From: Rhodobacteraceae bacterium UBA3069
GTDB taxonomy: Bacteria > Pseudomonadota > Alphaproteobacteria > Rhodobacterales > Rhodobacteraceae
Length of the DNA: 56,902 bases
NCBI GenBank assembly: GCA_002366795.1
Contig: DFBX01000079.1
Location: 1 to 56,902 of the forward strand
Reading direction: 5' to 3'
Positions 15,726 to 24,294 of this stretch are shown piece by piece. The notes under the pieces were generated by a model that saw only the letters and a program-made list of their open reading frames with translations, was not told the origin of the DNA and searched no databases. The translations under genes were made by a program, and so were the position numbers. Numbering within the stretch: the first letter of the stretch is position 1; every line of letters starts with the position of its first letter.

Positions 15726-15905
15726 TTACTTTTGCCGCCCGGTCTCCGGGCTTGCCGTATCATCGCCCGCTGCATCCTTCGGGGCCGATCGCGCACGCGC
15801 CTGCGCCTTGCGACGGGCCATATTGGCCTTCAGCGCCGCTTTCAACCGGTCCTCGCGCGACTGGCCGGGTTTCGCCTGCTTTTTGTCGGGTGTCTTCTGC
15901 TTCAT
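15726..15905 (-). CDS. Small basic conserved-looking protein
   Basis: A 59-residue Lys/Arg/Ala-rich protein (MKQKTPDKKQAKPGQSRED, then LKAALKANMARRKAQARARS) with an AGAGGG ribosome site just before the ATG. It ends 30 bp upstream of murA on the same strand, so it probably shares its transcript. The composition suggests nucleic-acid or ribosome association, but nothing more can be said. Confidence 0.65.
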   Translation of the reverse strand: MKQKTPDKKQAKPGQSREDRLKAALKANMARRKAQARARSAPKDAAGDDTASPETGRQK

Positions 15906-16055
15906 ATCCCTCTCTTACAGCAGGGGTAAAATTCGGTCCAGATTATCCCTTGCAAGCGCAGCGATTTGAGTCTAATCACCCGCCACGGTCCAAATCACCC
16001 CGGTGACTGGCCCCACGCGGTCCCCGTAGAAACGACGCCGGACCAAGAAAAAGAT

Positions 16056-16130
16056 GCTGTGGTAGCTCAGTGGTAGAGCACACCCTTGGTAAGGGTGAGG
16101 TCGAGAGTTCAATCCTCTCTCACAGCACCA
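16056..16130 (+). tRNA. tRNA-Thr (GGT)
   Basis: 75 nt with encoded CCA: GCTGTGG acceptor, GCTC/GAGC D-stem, anticodon stem CACCC/GGGTG with loop TTGGTAA (anticodon GGT), T-arm GAGAG TTCAATC CTCTC. The acceptor 3' strand TCACAGC gives one G-T pair. The serine recombinase remnant ends inside this gene on the other strand. Confidence 0.95.
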
Positions 16131-16485
16131 TCTCGCTTTTTGATCCCGAAATATTCCCTAAGCACTTGAAAGGGAAAGAAAAATTCGGAGTTTCATACAC
16201 CCCATTTTGGCCGTACCGAAGAGGCTCCGCAAAAGCCAATCTAAGCACTGCTTGGCGCATGGCGAAGTCACCATTTTTCCAGATATTCCAAGGGCTTGCT
16301 AGGAATTTCAAAGAGAGTTCAATACAATCCTCTAGCCGTCCCTTTGGTGGGACTGATTTCGCTATTCTATCGGTAAGAACCAATTTATCGCGCTCAAGCT
16401 TCTCGATCCGTGATTCATAGGCGCTCACCACAGAAGCGCTGTTCGCCTCAACGATCCGGTCCAGCATGTTTTCAAGCTGAAGCGG
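16120..16485 (-). pseudogene. C-terminal remnant of a large serine recombinase
   Basis: From about 16485 leftward the frame reads like the coiled-coil/C-terminal part of large serine recombinases (LENMLDRIVEANSASVV, ESRIEKLERDKL, IAKSVPPKGRLEDCI, RQAVLRLAF). The catalytic resolvase domain and DNA-binding domain are missing. The last codons (Met-Val-Leu-stop) fall within the acceptor end and CCA of tRNA-Thr on the opposite strand, so the natural 3' end was probably replaced at the junction. Upstream it is joined out of frame to the truncated membrane protein. Confidence 0.7.
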
Positions 16486-16664
16486 CAGCGCGTATAAGTA
16501 CGGTGAGCAAACGGATCCATGCCTTGGCCCTGATCGATCCATGAATAGGACCAGATTCCATGTGGCAAGCCGATGGTGTCATAAGTGAACCACAGCCCAA
16601 CGGACACAATTACCCAAACGAAGTAGCTGAGTTTTATGAAGCGTGGTTTGAATGGCCTCTTCAT
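16485..16664 (-). pseudogene. Truncated small membrane protein of a conjugation cluster
   Basis: The ATG at 16664 opens MKRPFKPRFIKLSYFVWVIV, with one clear membrane segment (about residues 10-27) and an outer part HGIWSYSWIDQGQG. From memory this resembles a small protein found after virD4-type genes in roseobacter conjugation clusters. Homology-like sequence stops at about residue 60 (AHRTYTRC), exactly where the recombinase remnant begins in another frame, so a deletion removed its tail. Confidence 0.5.
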
Positions 16665-17150
16665 TATCTTTGCCTCTTCTTGATATCGATGGTTACTTTG
16701 GGGTCAGCGGGAAGTTGCGGCCCTTCGAGCGGGTTGTCCGCGAGTTCGCCGTGACAGAAGGGAGCCACTTGGTTCTGGCCAACCTTTTTGCAGAGTATCC
16801 AACCAACATTTTTGACATGGATCAGCTGTTCATCAGGCTTCATGCGCATAAGGCGCTCCGCCGAGATCAGGCGGTCTTTGCCCGTGCCGATGTTCGATGA
16901 ATAATCTAGTCCACCACTGTTGAGCCCCATGCTATGTTGCTGAACCAATGTCTCGCCGATGGCGCGCGAAATACGCTCGCACTCTTCGAAAGAGCTGAAT
17001 CCAAAATATTGTTTTACCAGAGCATTTTCTTCAATCGTCGCCGTTTCCTTATCGGAATAGGCGCGTTGAATCTCCGAGCGCGACTGCGCGATAAAATGCA
17101 GATTTGCCCCGTAGCACGCAAGATGTGTTTTGTAGTACAAAACCATCTTG
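16664..17150 (-). pseudogene. C-terminal remnant of a VirD4/TraG-type coupling protein
   Basis: Contains the C-terminal signatures of type IV coupling ATPases: IAQSRSEIQRAYSDKE, YFGFSSFEECERISRAIGE, then LMRMKPDEQLIHVKNVGW and a LADNPLEG tail. The N-terminal membrane helices, Walker A and Walker B are absent; only about 160 of an expected 550-650 residues remain. It is out of frame with, and directly abuts, the truncated relaxase, so one deletion probably fused the front of the relaxase gene to the back of this one. Start at 17146 is nominal. Confidence 0.75.
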
Positions 17151-17772
17151 GCAAGCCGCGTTCTTTGAACGCCTGTTCCAAAGACGCCCGATTATCAGAA
17201 TTCTCCCAGCATTGCCGAAAAACGGCTTTGATCTCGCGCGGGTCAAGATCAACACGTTTGGCCTGCTGCCATTCTTCGCGTGAAAAATTAAGTGGATCAC
17301 GCAGGCGGCGATCTTGAAGGCCGCGCGGCATATCCCATCCATGTTCAAGATAGAGCTCGCGCGACACGTCACGCAGCTTTGACTTGTAGTGCGGAAGATT
17401 GATCGCTCGCATCCGCTCCGTATCGATCCGTGACCACACGATGTGTGCATGGCGTCTGCCATCTTTCTCATGAAAGACGATGGCGCGAGGCTGATTTTCC
17501 AAGCCAAGCTTCTTCTCGATTTGATCAGCCGTGTCTTCAAAGGCGGCTTTCGAAACCGCAGCACCTTCTGGCGGGTTCAGGCTCATCGAGAAGAGGTAAT
17601 TCTTGCAGCGCGTCCCACGCGCGATGGCATCCGCTTCGCTAAACGCCTCTTTCAGATCATCGCTTGAGAAGCCGTAAACTTCGTGCAGCTCGACATGCTC
17701 ATTGTCGCGCATCGAGAGTAGATATCTTGCCAGTTGGCCTGCATCGCCCCGTTCTTTGGCTTTCAGGATCAC
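17014..17772 (-). pseudogene. Truncated VirD2-like relaxase (mobilisation nuclease)
   Basis: Would nick the transfer origin and stay covalently attached to the DNA. The N-terminal 213 residues are relaxase-like: Y17 near the N terminus is a candidate nucleophile and the metal-binding motif is VFHEKDGRRHAHIVWSRID (H101, H108, H110). After about residue 213 (EQAFKERGL) the frame runs 39 residues into sequence that encodes the coupling protein in another frame. The C-terminal domain is lost, so it is probably non-functional for transfer, although the catalytic domain is whole. The start overlaps the end of the MobC-like gene by 4 bp. Confidence 0.8.
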
Positions 17773-18203
17773 GGCTCACTCCTTGGCGTTTTTTCAAGGG
17801 CGCGCAGCAGATCAGCGCGTAATTCTTGAACCTCTTGGCACGCTTCAATCAGTTCGACTTCCACCTCAGGTGATACTGGCAAAGAGCCCGTATTCACGGC
17901 CTTTGCGAGCTGGTTAAGGTTCGCTGAAAGCCGTGAAGCCCCCAGCGCCCCAAGCACTCGCCCAAGCGCTTCAGCATCCCCTACAGGGCTGTTTCCAGGC
18001 TTTTTTCTAGGGGTGACGTCGTCGCCAAACAAGAGCTCACGGATATGCGTAGAAAGGGCGTTTGGACCCCGATCTGCATCCAGTCGTGCCCTTTCCTCAA
18101 AAGTGAAGCGAATGGAAAAAGGCGGCGGATACTTCGCTTTGTCAGCATCGTTCTCAGCTGACCCCTTCGATATCTTATTGAAATTATGGTCTGAAGTGCT
18201 CAT
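17769..18203 (-). CDS. MobC-like mobilisation accessory protein
   Basis: 144 residues. The N-terminal half (about 28-55, FSIRFTFEERARLDADRG) resembles the ribbon-helix-helix region of relaxosome proteins, followed by the MobC-like helical LGASRLSANLNQLAKAVNTG (about 92-111). MobC helps melt the transfer origin for the relaxase. It overlaps the relaxase start by 4 bp. It appears intact although its partner is truncated, so any origin of transfer would be expected in the 18200-18400 region. Confidence 0.75.
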   Translation of the reverse strand: MSTSDHNFNKISKGSAENDADKAKYPPPFSIRFTFEERARLDADRGPNALSTHIRELLFGDDVTPRKKPGNSPVGDAEALGRVLGALGASRLSANLNQLAKAVNTGSLPVSPEVEVELIEACQEVQELRADLLRALEKTPRSEP

Positions 18204-18342
18204 CGACGCACCTCAGACTCTTCGGGTCTAACTGTGCGAGATGGCGTTCCCAGGCCTCAAGGGCATCGAAAAGAGTTTTTATCTCTTCTGCGCTGAGGGA
18301 ATTGAACTGGGGGTTCAATCCTTTTCCCGCTTGGCGCACCAT
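18184..18342 (-). CDS. Small unknown protein upstream of mobC-like gene
   Basis: A 52-residue frame (MVRQAGKGLNPQFNSLSAEE, then LFDALEAWERHLAQLDP) whose 3' end overlaps the MobC-like start by about 20 bp. The sequence is acidic and helical and looks protein-like. The frame stays open upstream of the ATG, so it may be the tail of a longer truncated gene. Confidence 0.4.
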   Translation of the reverse strand: MVRQAGKGLNPQFNSLSAEEIKTLFDALEAWERHLAQLDPKSLRCVDEHFRP

Positions 18343-18640
18343 CTTTTTCTCGATATTCTCCAAATAACACGTAAAAACAGTGACGTAGGCGCTGCTCAGT
18401 CATGCACCACCATGATTCTGACCATGCCAAGACCCTACAAATACCCGACGAACGGCATGTATTATTTCCACTAAAAGGCCACTCCCGATCTCAGGTCGGT
18501 CCTTGCGAAATCCGAGGTAATTTTCTCGCTCCACACCAAAGCCGAGGCAAAAATCTGGCACGCCGAGGCCCTGCCCAAGCAAAACCTCATCTGGGCGGCG
18601 TTCCGAAATGCCCCCACGCCAATACCGCACAAGCATTTGG
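18343..18640. other. Scrambled region between mobilisation genes and IS remnant
   Basis: No complete gene. On the plus strand a frame opens after a stop at about 18475 (reading ...LRSVLAKSEVIFSLHTKAE...) and continues in frame into IS-like sequence. I do not recognise its source; it appears to be a fragment of another gene broken by the IS or by deletion. Confidence 0.4.
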
Positions 18641-19240
18641 TGGCATTGGCGGGAGAGGAGTATCACCGTCTGAACCACGCTTGGAATCGGGCGCTGCTGA
18701 AAGGCGCATCCGGCGTATTTGTACGCGGCGGCAAGACGGCCCCTGAGATTGACGAGGAGCAGGTGAAAGAGCTTCACGCGATGATCGGAGCGCGGACCGT
18801 TGCCAACGATTTTTTTCCATAACGCTCAAGCCGTGGACCGGCAAGTAAGGCGAAAGATGGTTGAGTCCACCAATTTCGAACTGTCGATCTCGCGGTCGTC
18901 GTTCTACTATCAGCCCAAGGGCGAAACGGCGTTGAACCTGATGCTGATGCGCCTGATGCGGCTCCTGCCGATCTACCAGAAGCCCAATACCAGCAAGGCT
19001 GCCAAGAACCACAAGACATATTCCTACCTGCTGAAGGGGCTGCGCGGGCCCCGGTCGCACCAGGGCCTGGGCTTGGGCGGCGGATATCACCTACCTGCCG
19101 ATGCGCAGGGGTTTTCGACGTGCGTATCTCGATGGACCGCCAGCCACGGTCTATTGACTGAGAAAAGAAGAAACCCAAGCTGATCAGCAGAAGCAAAGAG
19201 TAACTTGAACCGCGCCGAAAACTGTCCAAGGTTTGGAGAG
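18640..19240 (+). mobile_element. Decayed IS3-family insertion sequence
   Basis: Pieces of an IS3-type transposase survive in shifting frames: an OrfA-like tail (IDEEQVKELHAMIGARTVAND), then OrfB-like ISRSSFYYQPKGETALNL, RLLPIYQKPNTSKAAK and YLLKGL, and finally the C-terminal end PPATVY-stop-LRKEETQADQQ where a Trp codon has become TGA (near 19155). The DDE catalytic core is deleted. The right end (about 19208-19240, GAAAACTGTCC) looks like an IS3-type terminus. Inactive. Confidence 0.75.
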
Positions 19241-19454
19241 GGGCTCAGTCGGCTTGCGTGTCGGGCTCAGGGCAGGCTTGGCGGCCCGGAAGAGGCTAAC
19301 CGCCCGGTGCAAGAGTCGTGTGACAATGTTTGCGATTTTGGCGGATCGGGGCGCAATTCGATGTGCGCCCGGACAGATCAAGCCGCCAGCCATACGCGCC
19401 CTGCCGAAAGCCCCGCTTTCGGACACTATCGTCAGATCATCTGCCCGTACCATG

Positions 19455-19489
19455 AAAAACAGGGCCAAGGCAAAGCCCCGACCCTGTTT
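19455..19489 (-). terminator. Rho-independent terminator of the acyl-CoA synthetase gene
   Basis: On the minus strand the stem AAACAGGG/CCCTGTTT (19482-19489 with 19457-19464) with a GC-rich interior is followed by a run of T. It lies 50 bp after the end of the ligase gene. The stretch 19241-19454 to its left shows no gene that I can support. Confidence 0.7.
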
Positions 19490-19538
19490 CCATCTGATGA
19501 TACGGCGCGCGCGACGCAGGTCTTTCAAGGTGTTCCGA

Positions 19539-21443
19539 TCAGACCCATTCCCAAGGCCGGGTAAAGGCCCCAAGCACATGGCCGACTTCCTCGTCATGGA
19601 CCACGCCGGTCTTGGCGACCTTGGCAACCAGACCACGCTTCTTGTCGTCGATAACCTCGACCACCTCGGCGTTCAGCTTTGCCTCGTCCAGCGCGGCGTT
19701 GTAGACGCGGGTGATGGCACGTTTGCGCAGATCGGGCTTGAAAACCTTGCCCACGGCCGTCTTGGGCAACTCTGGCAGAACCTCGACGTATTTCGGAACG
19801 GCGGCGCGTTCGTGAACATGGACCTTGCAATGCTCGGCCAGTTCCTTGCCGGTCACAGACGCACCCGCTACCAGTTCAACATAGGCGCAGGGGATTTCAC
19901 CGGCATGGGCATCAGGCTGGCCGATGGCACCGGCAAAGGCCACGTCGTGATGCGCCAGCAGCGCCTCTTCGATCTCGGCCGGGTCGATGTTGTGGCCACC
20001 GCGAATAATCAGATCCTTGGCGCGGCCCGTGATCCACATATAGTCATCCGCGTCGATCCGGCCCAGATCGCCAGTGCGCAGATACTTGTCGTGGTAATAC
20101 AGGTCCTTGTTCTTCTCGGCCTCGGTATAGGTGTTGCCCGCCCAGACACCGGGGTTGGCGATACAGATCTCGCCCACCTCATCCGTGACGCATTCCACCA
20201 CCTCGCCATCCACCTGCTTGAAGATGCGCGTATCGGTGTAGGGGAAGCGAATGCCGACCGACCCGACCTTCTTCATCCCGTCCACAGGGTTCACCGATAC
20301 AAGGCAGGTCGCCTCGGTCAGGCCATAGCCTTCGACGATGGTCACGCCGGTCGCCTCCTCGAACCGTTTGAACAGTTCCAAAGGCAACGGGGCCGAGCCC
20401 GAGAAAGAGGTTTTCACAGTCGACACATCGGCATCCACCGACCGCTGCATCAGCGCCGAAATGGCCGTGGGCACCGTGATGATGAAAGAGATTTTCCAAC
20501 GCTCGATCAGCTTCCAGAAATTGTCGAACACGCCATCGCCGCGATACCCCGCAGGGGTTGGGAACACCACATGCGCGCCGGATGTGATGACCGCCATCAG
20601 GATGACGTGGCAGGCGAACACATGGAACAGCGGCAGCGGGCAGATCACGTTATCGTCGGGCGTGTACAGCAGCGTGCCACCCAGCCAGCCGTTATAGATG
20701 ATGCCGGAATACTTGTGCTGCGCCACCTTTGGCATGCCGGTCGTGCCGCCGGTGTGGAAATAGGCCGCGACCCGGTCGCCGGTGCTGTCCGCGAATTGCA
20801 GCTCGCGCGGGTATTTCCGCATCTCCTTGTTGAAATCTTTGACATCCGCATGGTGGTTGCCGGGGTTCTTCGGGCGGACCAGCGGCACGATCACATTCTT
20901 GGGGAAGGTCAGGTACCGATTCAGATCAATTTCAAGCACCGTGTGAACGCCGGGGGCATGGCGCACCGCCTCGGCGGTCTTCTGCGCCACGTCGGTTTTC
21001 GGAAACGCCTTGAGGGCGACAACCACCTTGGCCTTGGTCTCGCGCAGGATCGCGCCGATCTGTTCGGGCTCCAGCAAGGGGTTGATCGGATTGATGATCC
21101 CGGCAATGGCACCCCCCAGAATGGTAAAGACCGTCTCATTGCAGTTTGGCAGGATGCAGGCCACCACGTCGCCCTCGCCCACGCCAAGGTCGCGGAACAT
21201 GTTGGCCGTCTGACAGGTGCGCGCATGCAGCTCGTTCCAGCTCAGGGTTTCGGCCTTGTCATCGGGGCCGGACAGCAACTGATAGCTGACCGCATCCGAT
21301 GCGCCATGCGCCTGCTTGGTGCGGGTCAACATCTGATACAACGTGACCGGCAGGTCGCGCTCGGCATAGGGCATCTCATTCTCGATATTGATCGAGTCCT
21401 GAATGCTTGCAAATTTCTGTTCATGCGACGGCATGATGGTCAT
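19539..21443 (-). CDS. Acyl-CoA synthetase (AMP-dependent)
   Basis: 634 residues, longer at the N terminus than the ligase at 5080. The adenylation motif YFHTGGTTGMPKV is at about 228-240, GYGLTEATC follows, then YLRTGDLGRID, and the terminal lysine in KTAVGKVFKPDLRKR. The Thr-Gly-Met-Pro variant of the loop and the length suggest a distinct subfamily; substrate not determinable. Strong ribosome site GGGGAGGAG 8 bp before the ATG at 21443. Monocistronic, with its own terminator. Confidence 0.92.
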   Translation of the reverse strand: MTIMPSHEQKFASIQDSINIENEMPYAERDLPVTLYQMLTRTKQAHGASDAVSYQLLSGPDDKAETLSWNELHARTCQTANMFRDLGVGEGDVVACILPNCNETVFTILGGAIAGIINPINPLLEPEQIGAILRETKAKVVVALKAFPKTDVAQKTAEAVRHAPGVHTVLEIDLNRYLTFPKNVIVPLVRPKNPGNHHADVKDFNKEMRKYPRELQFADSTGDRVAAYFHTGGTTGMPKVAQHKYSGIIYNGWLGGTLLYTPDDNVICPLPLFHVFACHVILMAVITSGAHVVFPTPAGYRGDGVFDNFWKLIERWKISFIITVPTAISALMQRSVDADVSTVKTSFSGSAPLPLELFKRFEEATGVTIVEGYGLTEATCLVSVNPVDGMKKVGSVGIRFPYTDTRIFKQVDGEVVECVTDEVGEICIANPGVWAGNTYTEAEKNKDLYYHDKYLRTGDLGRIDADDYMWITGRAKDLIIRGGHNIDPAEIEEALLAHHDVAFAGAIGQPDAHAGEIPCAYVELVAGASVTGKELAEHCKVHVHERAAVPKYVEVLPELPKTAVGKVFKPDLRKRAITRVYNAALDEAKLNAEVVEVIDDKKRGLVAKVAKTGVVHDEEVGHVLGAFTRPWEWV

Positions 21444-21595
21444 GGCTGTCTCCTCCCCTGAGCGGACCCTCCCTCAGGTCCGAACATAATTCCCTTGCCC
21501 CACTATCTGGTGGACAGGCAAATGACGCAAGCCCGCGCCCGGTAAACTTGCGCAGCGTCAGAACACGGCTCTCGCAACGTCAGGTGCCAACAGAA

Positions 21596-21620
21596 AAAGG
21601 GCGCCACACCGGCGCCCTTT
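21596..21620 (-). terminator. Terminator of the BON-LysM gene
   Basis: A perfect 10-bp stem AAAGGGCGCC/GGCGCCCTTT with a 5-base loop, followed by TT on the minus strand. It lies 12 bp after the stop of the gene at 21633. Confidence 0.85.
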
Positions 21621-21632
21621 CCGAATGCACGA

Positions 21633-22061
21633 TCAGGCGCTCGCGTCCTGCGGAATGCGCAGAACCTGGCCGGGATAGATCTTGTCGGGATGGGTCAACA
21701 TGGGCTTGTTGGCCTCGAAAATCTCGTTGTAGCGGTTGGCATTGCCAAGGGTTTTCTTGGCGATGGCCGACAGGGTGTCGCCCTTTTCAACGGTGTGGAA
21801 TACGGCCGCGTCCGCCGCGTCATCCTCGACCTCGGCCACGCCTTCGACATTGCCCACGGCCAGGATCACCTTCTCGCGCTCTTCCGCAGTCAGGTTGCCA
21901 CCGGATACTTTCACCTTGTCGCCTTCGACCGTGATTTCCGCACCCTTGGTGTACAGCCCCAAGTCGGCGACTTCTTTTTTCAGCTCTTCCGCGTCAGGCG
22001 CAGCTTCGCCGCCACCTGCCAGGGCCTTGCCGGATTTCTTCCAAAAATTGAACAGTCCCAT
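21633..22061 (-). CDS. BON-LysM domain protein (Kbp/YgaU-like)
   Basis: 142 residues: a BON domain at about 25-85 (KKEVADLGL...VEGDKVKVSG...VGNVEGVAEVED) and a LysM domain at 88-138 (VEKGDTLSAIAKKTLGNANRYNEIFEAN, PDKIYPGQVLRIP). E. coli Kbp of this architecture binds potassium. No signal peptide is visible, so it should be cytoplasmic despite the LysM. A GGAGG ribosome site precedes the ATG. Confidence 0.9.
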   Translation of the reverse strand: MGLFNFWKKSGKALAGGGEAAPDAEELKKEVADLGLYTKGAEITVEGDKVKVSGGNLTAEEREKVILAVGNVEGVAEVEDDAADAAVFHTVEKGDTLSAIAKKTLGNANRYNEIFEANKPMLTHPDKIYPGQVLRIPQDASA

Positions 22062-22184
22062 AACATCCTCCAGTGACCAGTTACCAAAAGACTGTCACCC
22101 GCAACCCCGCACAGGGCAAGGGGGAAATTCGGCGGCTCGGCGCCACCCGCAGCTTTCTGGATGCGATTGTACGGGGTGAGGGGT

Positions 22185-22247
22185 CAGGGCGCAGCCCTGC
22201 CCCCCGAGGGGCAGCGCCCCTTCACCGCCTGTCCCGCAAGGGACAGG
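22185..22247. terminator. Cluster of three hairpins downstream of the ABC exporter gene
   Basis: CAGGGC/GCCCTG (22185-22199), CTGCCCC/GGGGCAG (22197-22214, competing with the first) and CCTGTCCC-GCAA-GGGACAGG (22228-22247). None has a T-run, so this may be a weak or Rho-assisted terminator or an mRNA 3' stabiliser. Confidence 0.4.
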
Positions 22248-22296
22248 CAATCAAACCTGCGTGCCACGCAAGGGGCACACCGCAAGGTCACGGCAA

Positions 22297-24090
22297 TCAG
22301 GCCTCGACAGTGCCATCGGTGAATTGCAGACGGGCCAGGCGCGCATAAAGCCCGCCCTCGGCCACCAGCGCATCATGGGTGCCCTGCGCGACGATACGGC
22401 CATTTTCCATCACGACGATCCGGTCGGCCTTTTTCACGGTGGCCAGGCGGTGCGCCACGATGATCGTCGTGCGCGAGCGCGACAGCTCGTCCACCGCCGC
22501 CTGCACGGCGCGTTCGCTTTCCGCGTCCAATGCGCTTGTCGCCTCGTCCAGCAGCAGCACCGGCGCGTCGCGCAGGATCGCGCGGGCAATGGCGATGCGC
22601 TGTTTCTGCCCGCCAGACAGCATCACACCGCGCTCGCCCACGGGGCTGTCATAGCCCTGCGGCAGCGCCGTGATAAAATCATGCGCAGCGGCGGCTTTCG
22701 CGGCGGCCTCCACCTCGGCATCGGTCGCATCGGGGCGGCCAAAGCGGATGTTCTCGCGTGCCGAGGCGGCAAAGATCACCGGGTCCTGCGGCACCAGTGC
22801 CATGTGGCGGCGGAATGCATCGCGCTGCATATCCGCAAGGTCCACGCCGTCCAGCGTGATCCGTCCAGCGGTGGGGTCATAGAATCGCAACAAGGTCTGG
22901 ATGATGGTCGTCTTCCCCGCGCCCGAGGGGCCGACCAGCGCCACGGTCTCTCCCGGTGCGATCGACAGGTCCACGTGGTCCAGCGCCGGTATTTCCGGTC
23001 GCGAGGGGTATTCAAACGATACGTCCTCGAACGCGATTGCCCCCTTGACCGGCTCTGCCAGCGTTTTCGGCGTTGCGGGATCTGCCACGCTGTCCTCGGC
23101 GTGCAGAAGTTCCATCAGGCGCTCTGTCGCGCCGGCGGCACGCTGCAACTCGCCCCAGATTTCCGACAGGGCCGCGACCGACCCGGCGACCATCACCGAA
23201 TAGATCACGAATTGCACCAGATCGCCGGCGCTCATGTCACCCGCACGCACATCGCGCGCGCCGATCCACAAGACCCCGACCACGCCCGAGAAGATCAGGA
23301 AAATCACAATCACCGTCATCGCCGCCCGCGTGCGGATACGGCGACGGGCCGCGTCGAAACTCAGTTCGGTCACATTGGAAAAGGCACCGCGCGTCGGTTC
23401 CTCGTGGGTAAAGGCCTGCACCGCCTGCACGCTCAAAAGCGCCTCGGAAGCCGAACCGGAGCTTTGCGCGATCCAGTCCTGGTTCTCGCGGCTCAGAACC
23501 CGCAACCTGCGGCCCAGCGTCAGGATCGGCACGATCACAACCGGCACGATCAGCAGCACCAGCCCCGTCAGCTTGGCGGATGTGAACAACATCAGCACCA
23601 GCCCGCCACCGAAAATCAGCACATTGCGCAGCGCCACGGAAATCGACGAGCCGATCACCGACAGGATCAGCGTCGTGTCCGTGGTGATCCGGCTTAGAAC
23701 CTCGCCGGTCATGATCTTTTCGTAGAAACTGGGCGACATGCCGATCACGCGGGCGAACACCGCCTTGCGAATATCGGCCACGACCCGTTCGCCCAGCCGC
23801 GTGACCAGCGCATAGCGCAGCCCGGTGCCAACCGCCAACAGCGCGGCAAGGGCCAGCGCGGCGGTAAAGTAGCGGTCCAGCAGGCCCACGTCTCCGGCGT
23901 TGAAATTGTCCACCACGCGGCGCACCGCGATGGGAATGGTCAACGAAATACTGGCCGTCAGCACCAGCGCGACACCGGCCCCCAACACCCACAGCGCGTA
24001 GGGCGCAAGGAACGGCCGCAAAGCCGCCAATGCGCCGATCCGCTTGGATTTTTCCCGCTCTTCGATGACGGTTTTGCTTCCCCGGGCCAT
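22297..24090 (-). CDS. ABC exporter, MsbA-like fused permease-ATPase
   Basis: 597 residues: six predicted membrane helices within about 25-310, then a nucleotide-binding domain with Walker A GPSGAGKTT (about 393-401), signature LSGGQKQR (about 496), Walker B VLLLDEATSALD and the switch His in IIVAHRLATV. A half-transporter that works as a homodimer in the inner membrane, exporting lipid-like or amphiphilic compounds. The substrate is unknown. It stands alone, with the importer operon divergent to the right. Confidence 0.92.
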   Translation of the reverse strand: MARGSKTVIEEREKSKRIGALAALRPFLAPYALWVLGAGVALVLTASISLTIPIAVRRVVDNFNAGDVGLLDRYFTAALALAALLAVGTGLRYALVTRLGERVVADIRKAVFARVIGMSPSFYEKIMTGEVLSRITTDTTLILSVIGSSISVALRNVLIFGGGLVLMLFTSAKLTGLVLLIVPVVIVPILTLGRRLRVLSRENQDWIAQSSGSASEALLSVQAVQAFTHEEPTRGAFSNVTELSFDAARRRIRTRAAMTVIVIFLIFSGVVGVLWIGARDVRAGDMSAGDLVQFVIYSVMVAGSVAALSEIWGELQRAAGATERLMELLHAEDSVADPATPKTLAEPVKGAIAFEDVSFEYPSRPEIPALDHVDLSIAPGETVALVGPSGAGKTTIIQTLLRFYDPTAGRITLDGVDLADMQRDAFRRHMALVPQDPVIFAASARENIRFGRPDATDAEVEAAAKAAAAHDFITALPQGYDSPVGERGVMLSGGQKQRIAIARAILRDAPVLLLDEATSALDAESERAVQAAVDELSRSRTTIIVAHRLATVKKADRIVVMENGRIVAQGTHDALVAEGGLYARLARLQFTDGTVEA

Positions 24091-24294
24091 GCGCGCTCCT
24101 TAATGCCTTGCGGGCAGGGGTTTAGAGGGTCCGCCCAGCGCGGGCAAGGCCCAGCAGATCAAAGCACCCTGCGGCATTTGCGGGTTTTTGGGGTGACAAG
24201 CCGCGCGGTTTGCGCTCCTTTGGCACCCAGCGTCCGGCCAAACCGCCGGAACAGGGAGCATTTTCAACACGCCGAAAATTCGGGAGGAGAATTC

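Noticed and set aside
18313..18345. GTTCAATCCT and GCACCATCT, resembling the tRNA-Thr 3' end and so a possible att site of the decayed island
   Set aside because: The two matching blocks are spaced differently from the tRNA and lie in a coding-like frame; more likely chance.
19184..19636. A 150-codon minus-strand frame overlapping the end of the acyl-CoA synthetase gene
   Set aside because: It crosses the synthetase terminator and the IS remnant end and shows no protein-like pattern.
24091..24294. Possible riboswitch before the ABC importer (TPP considered because of the NMT1-like protein)
   Set aside because: No CUGAGA-type core or matching pairing was found.
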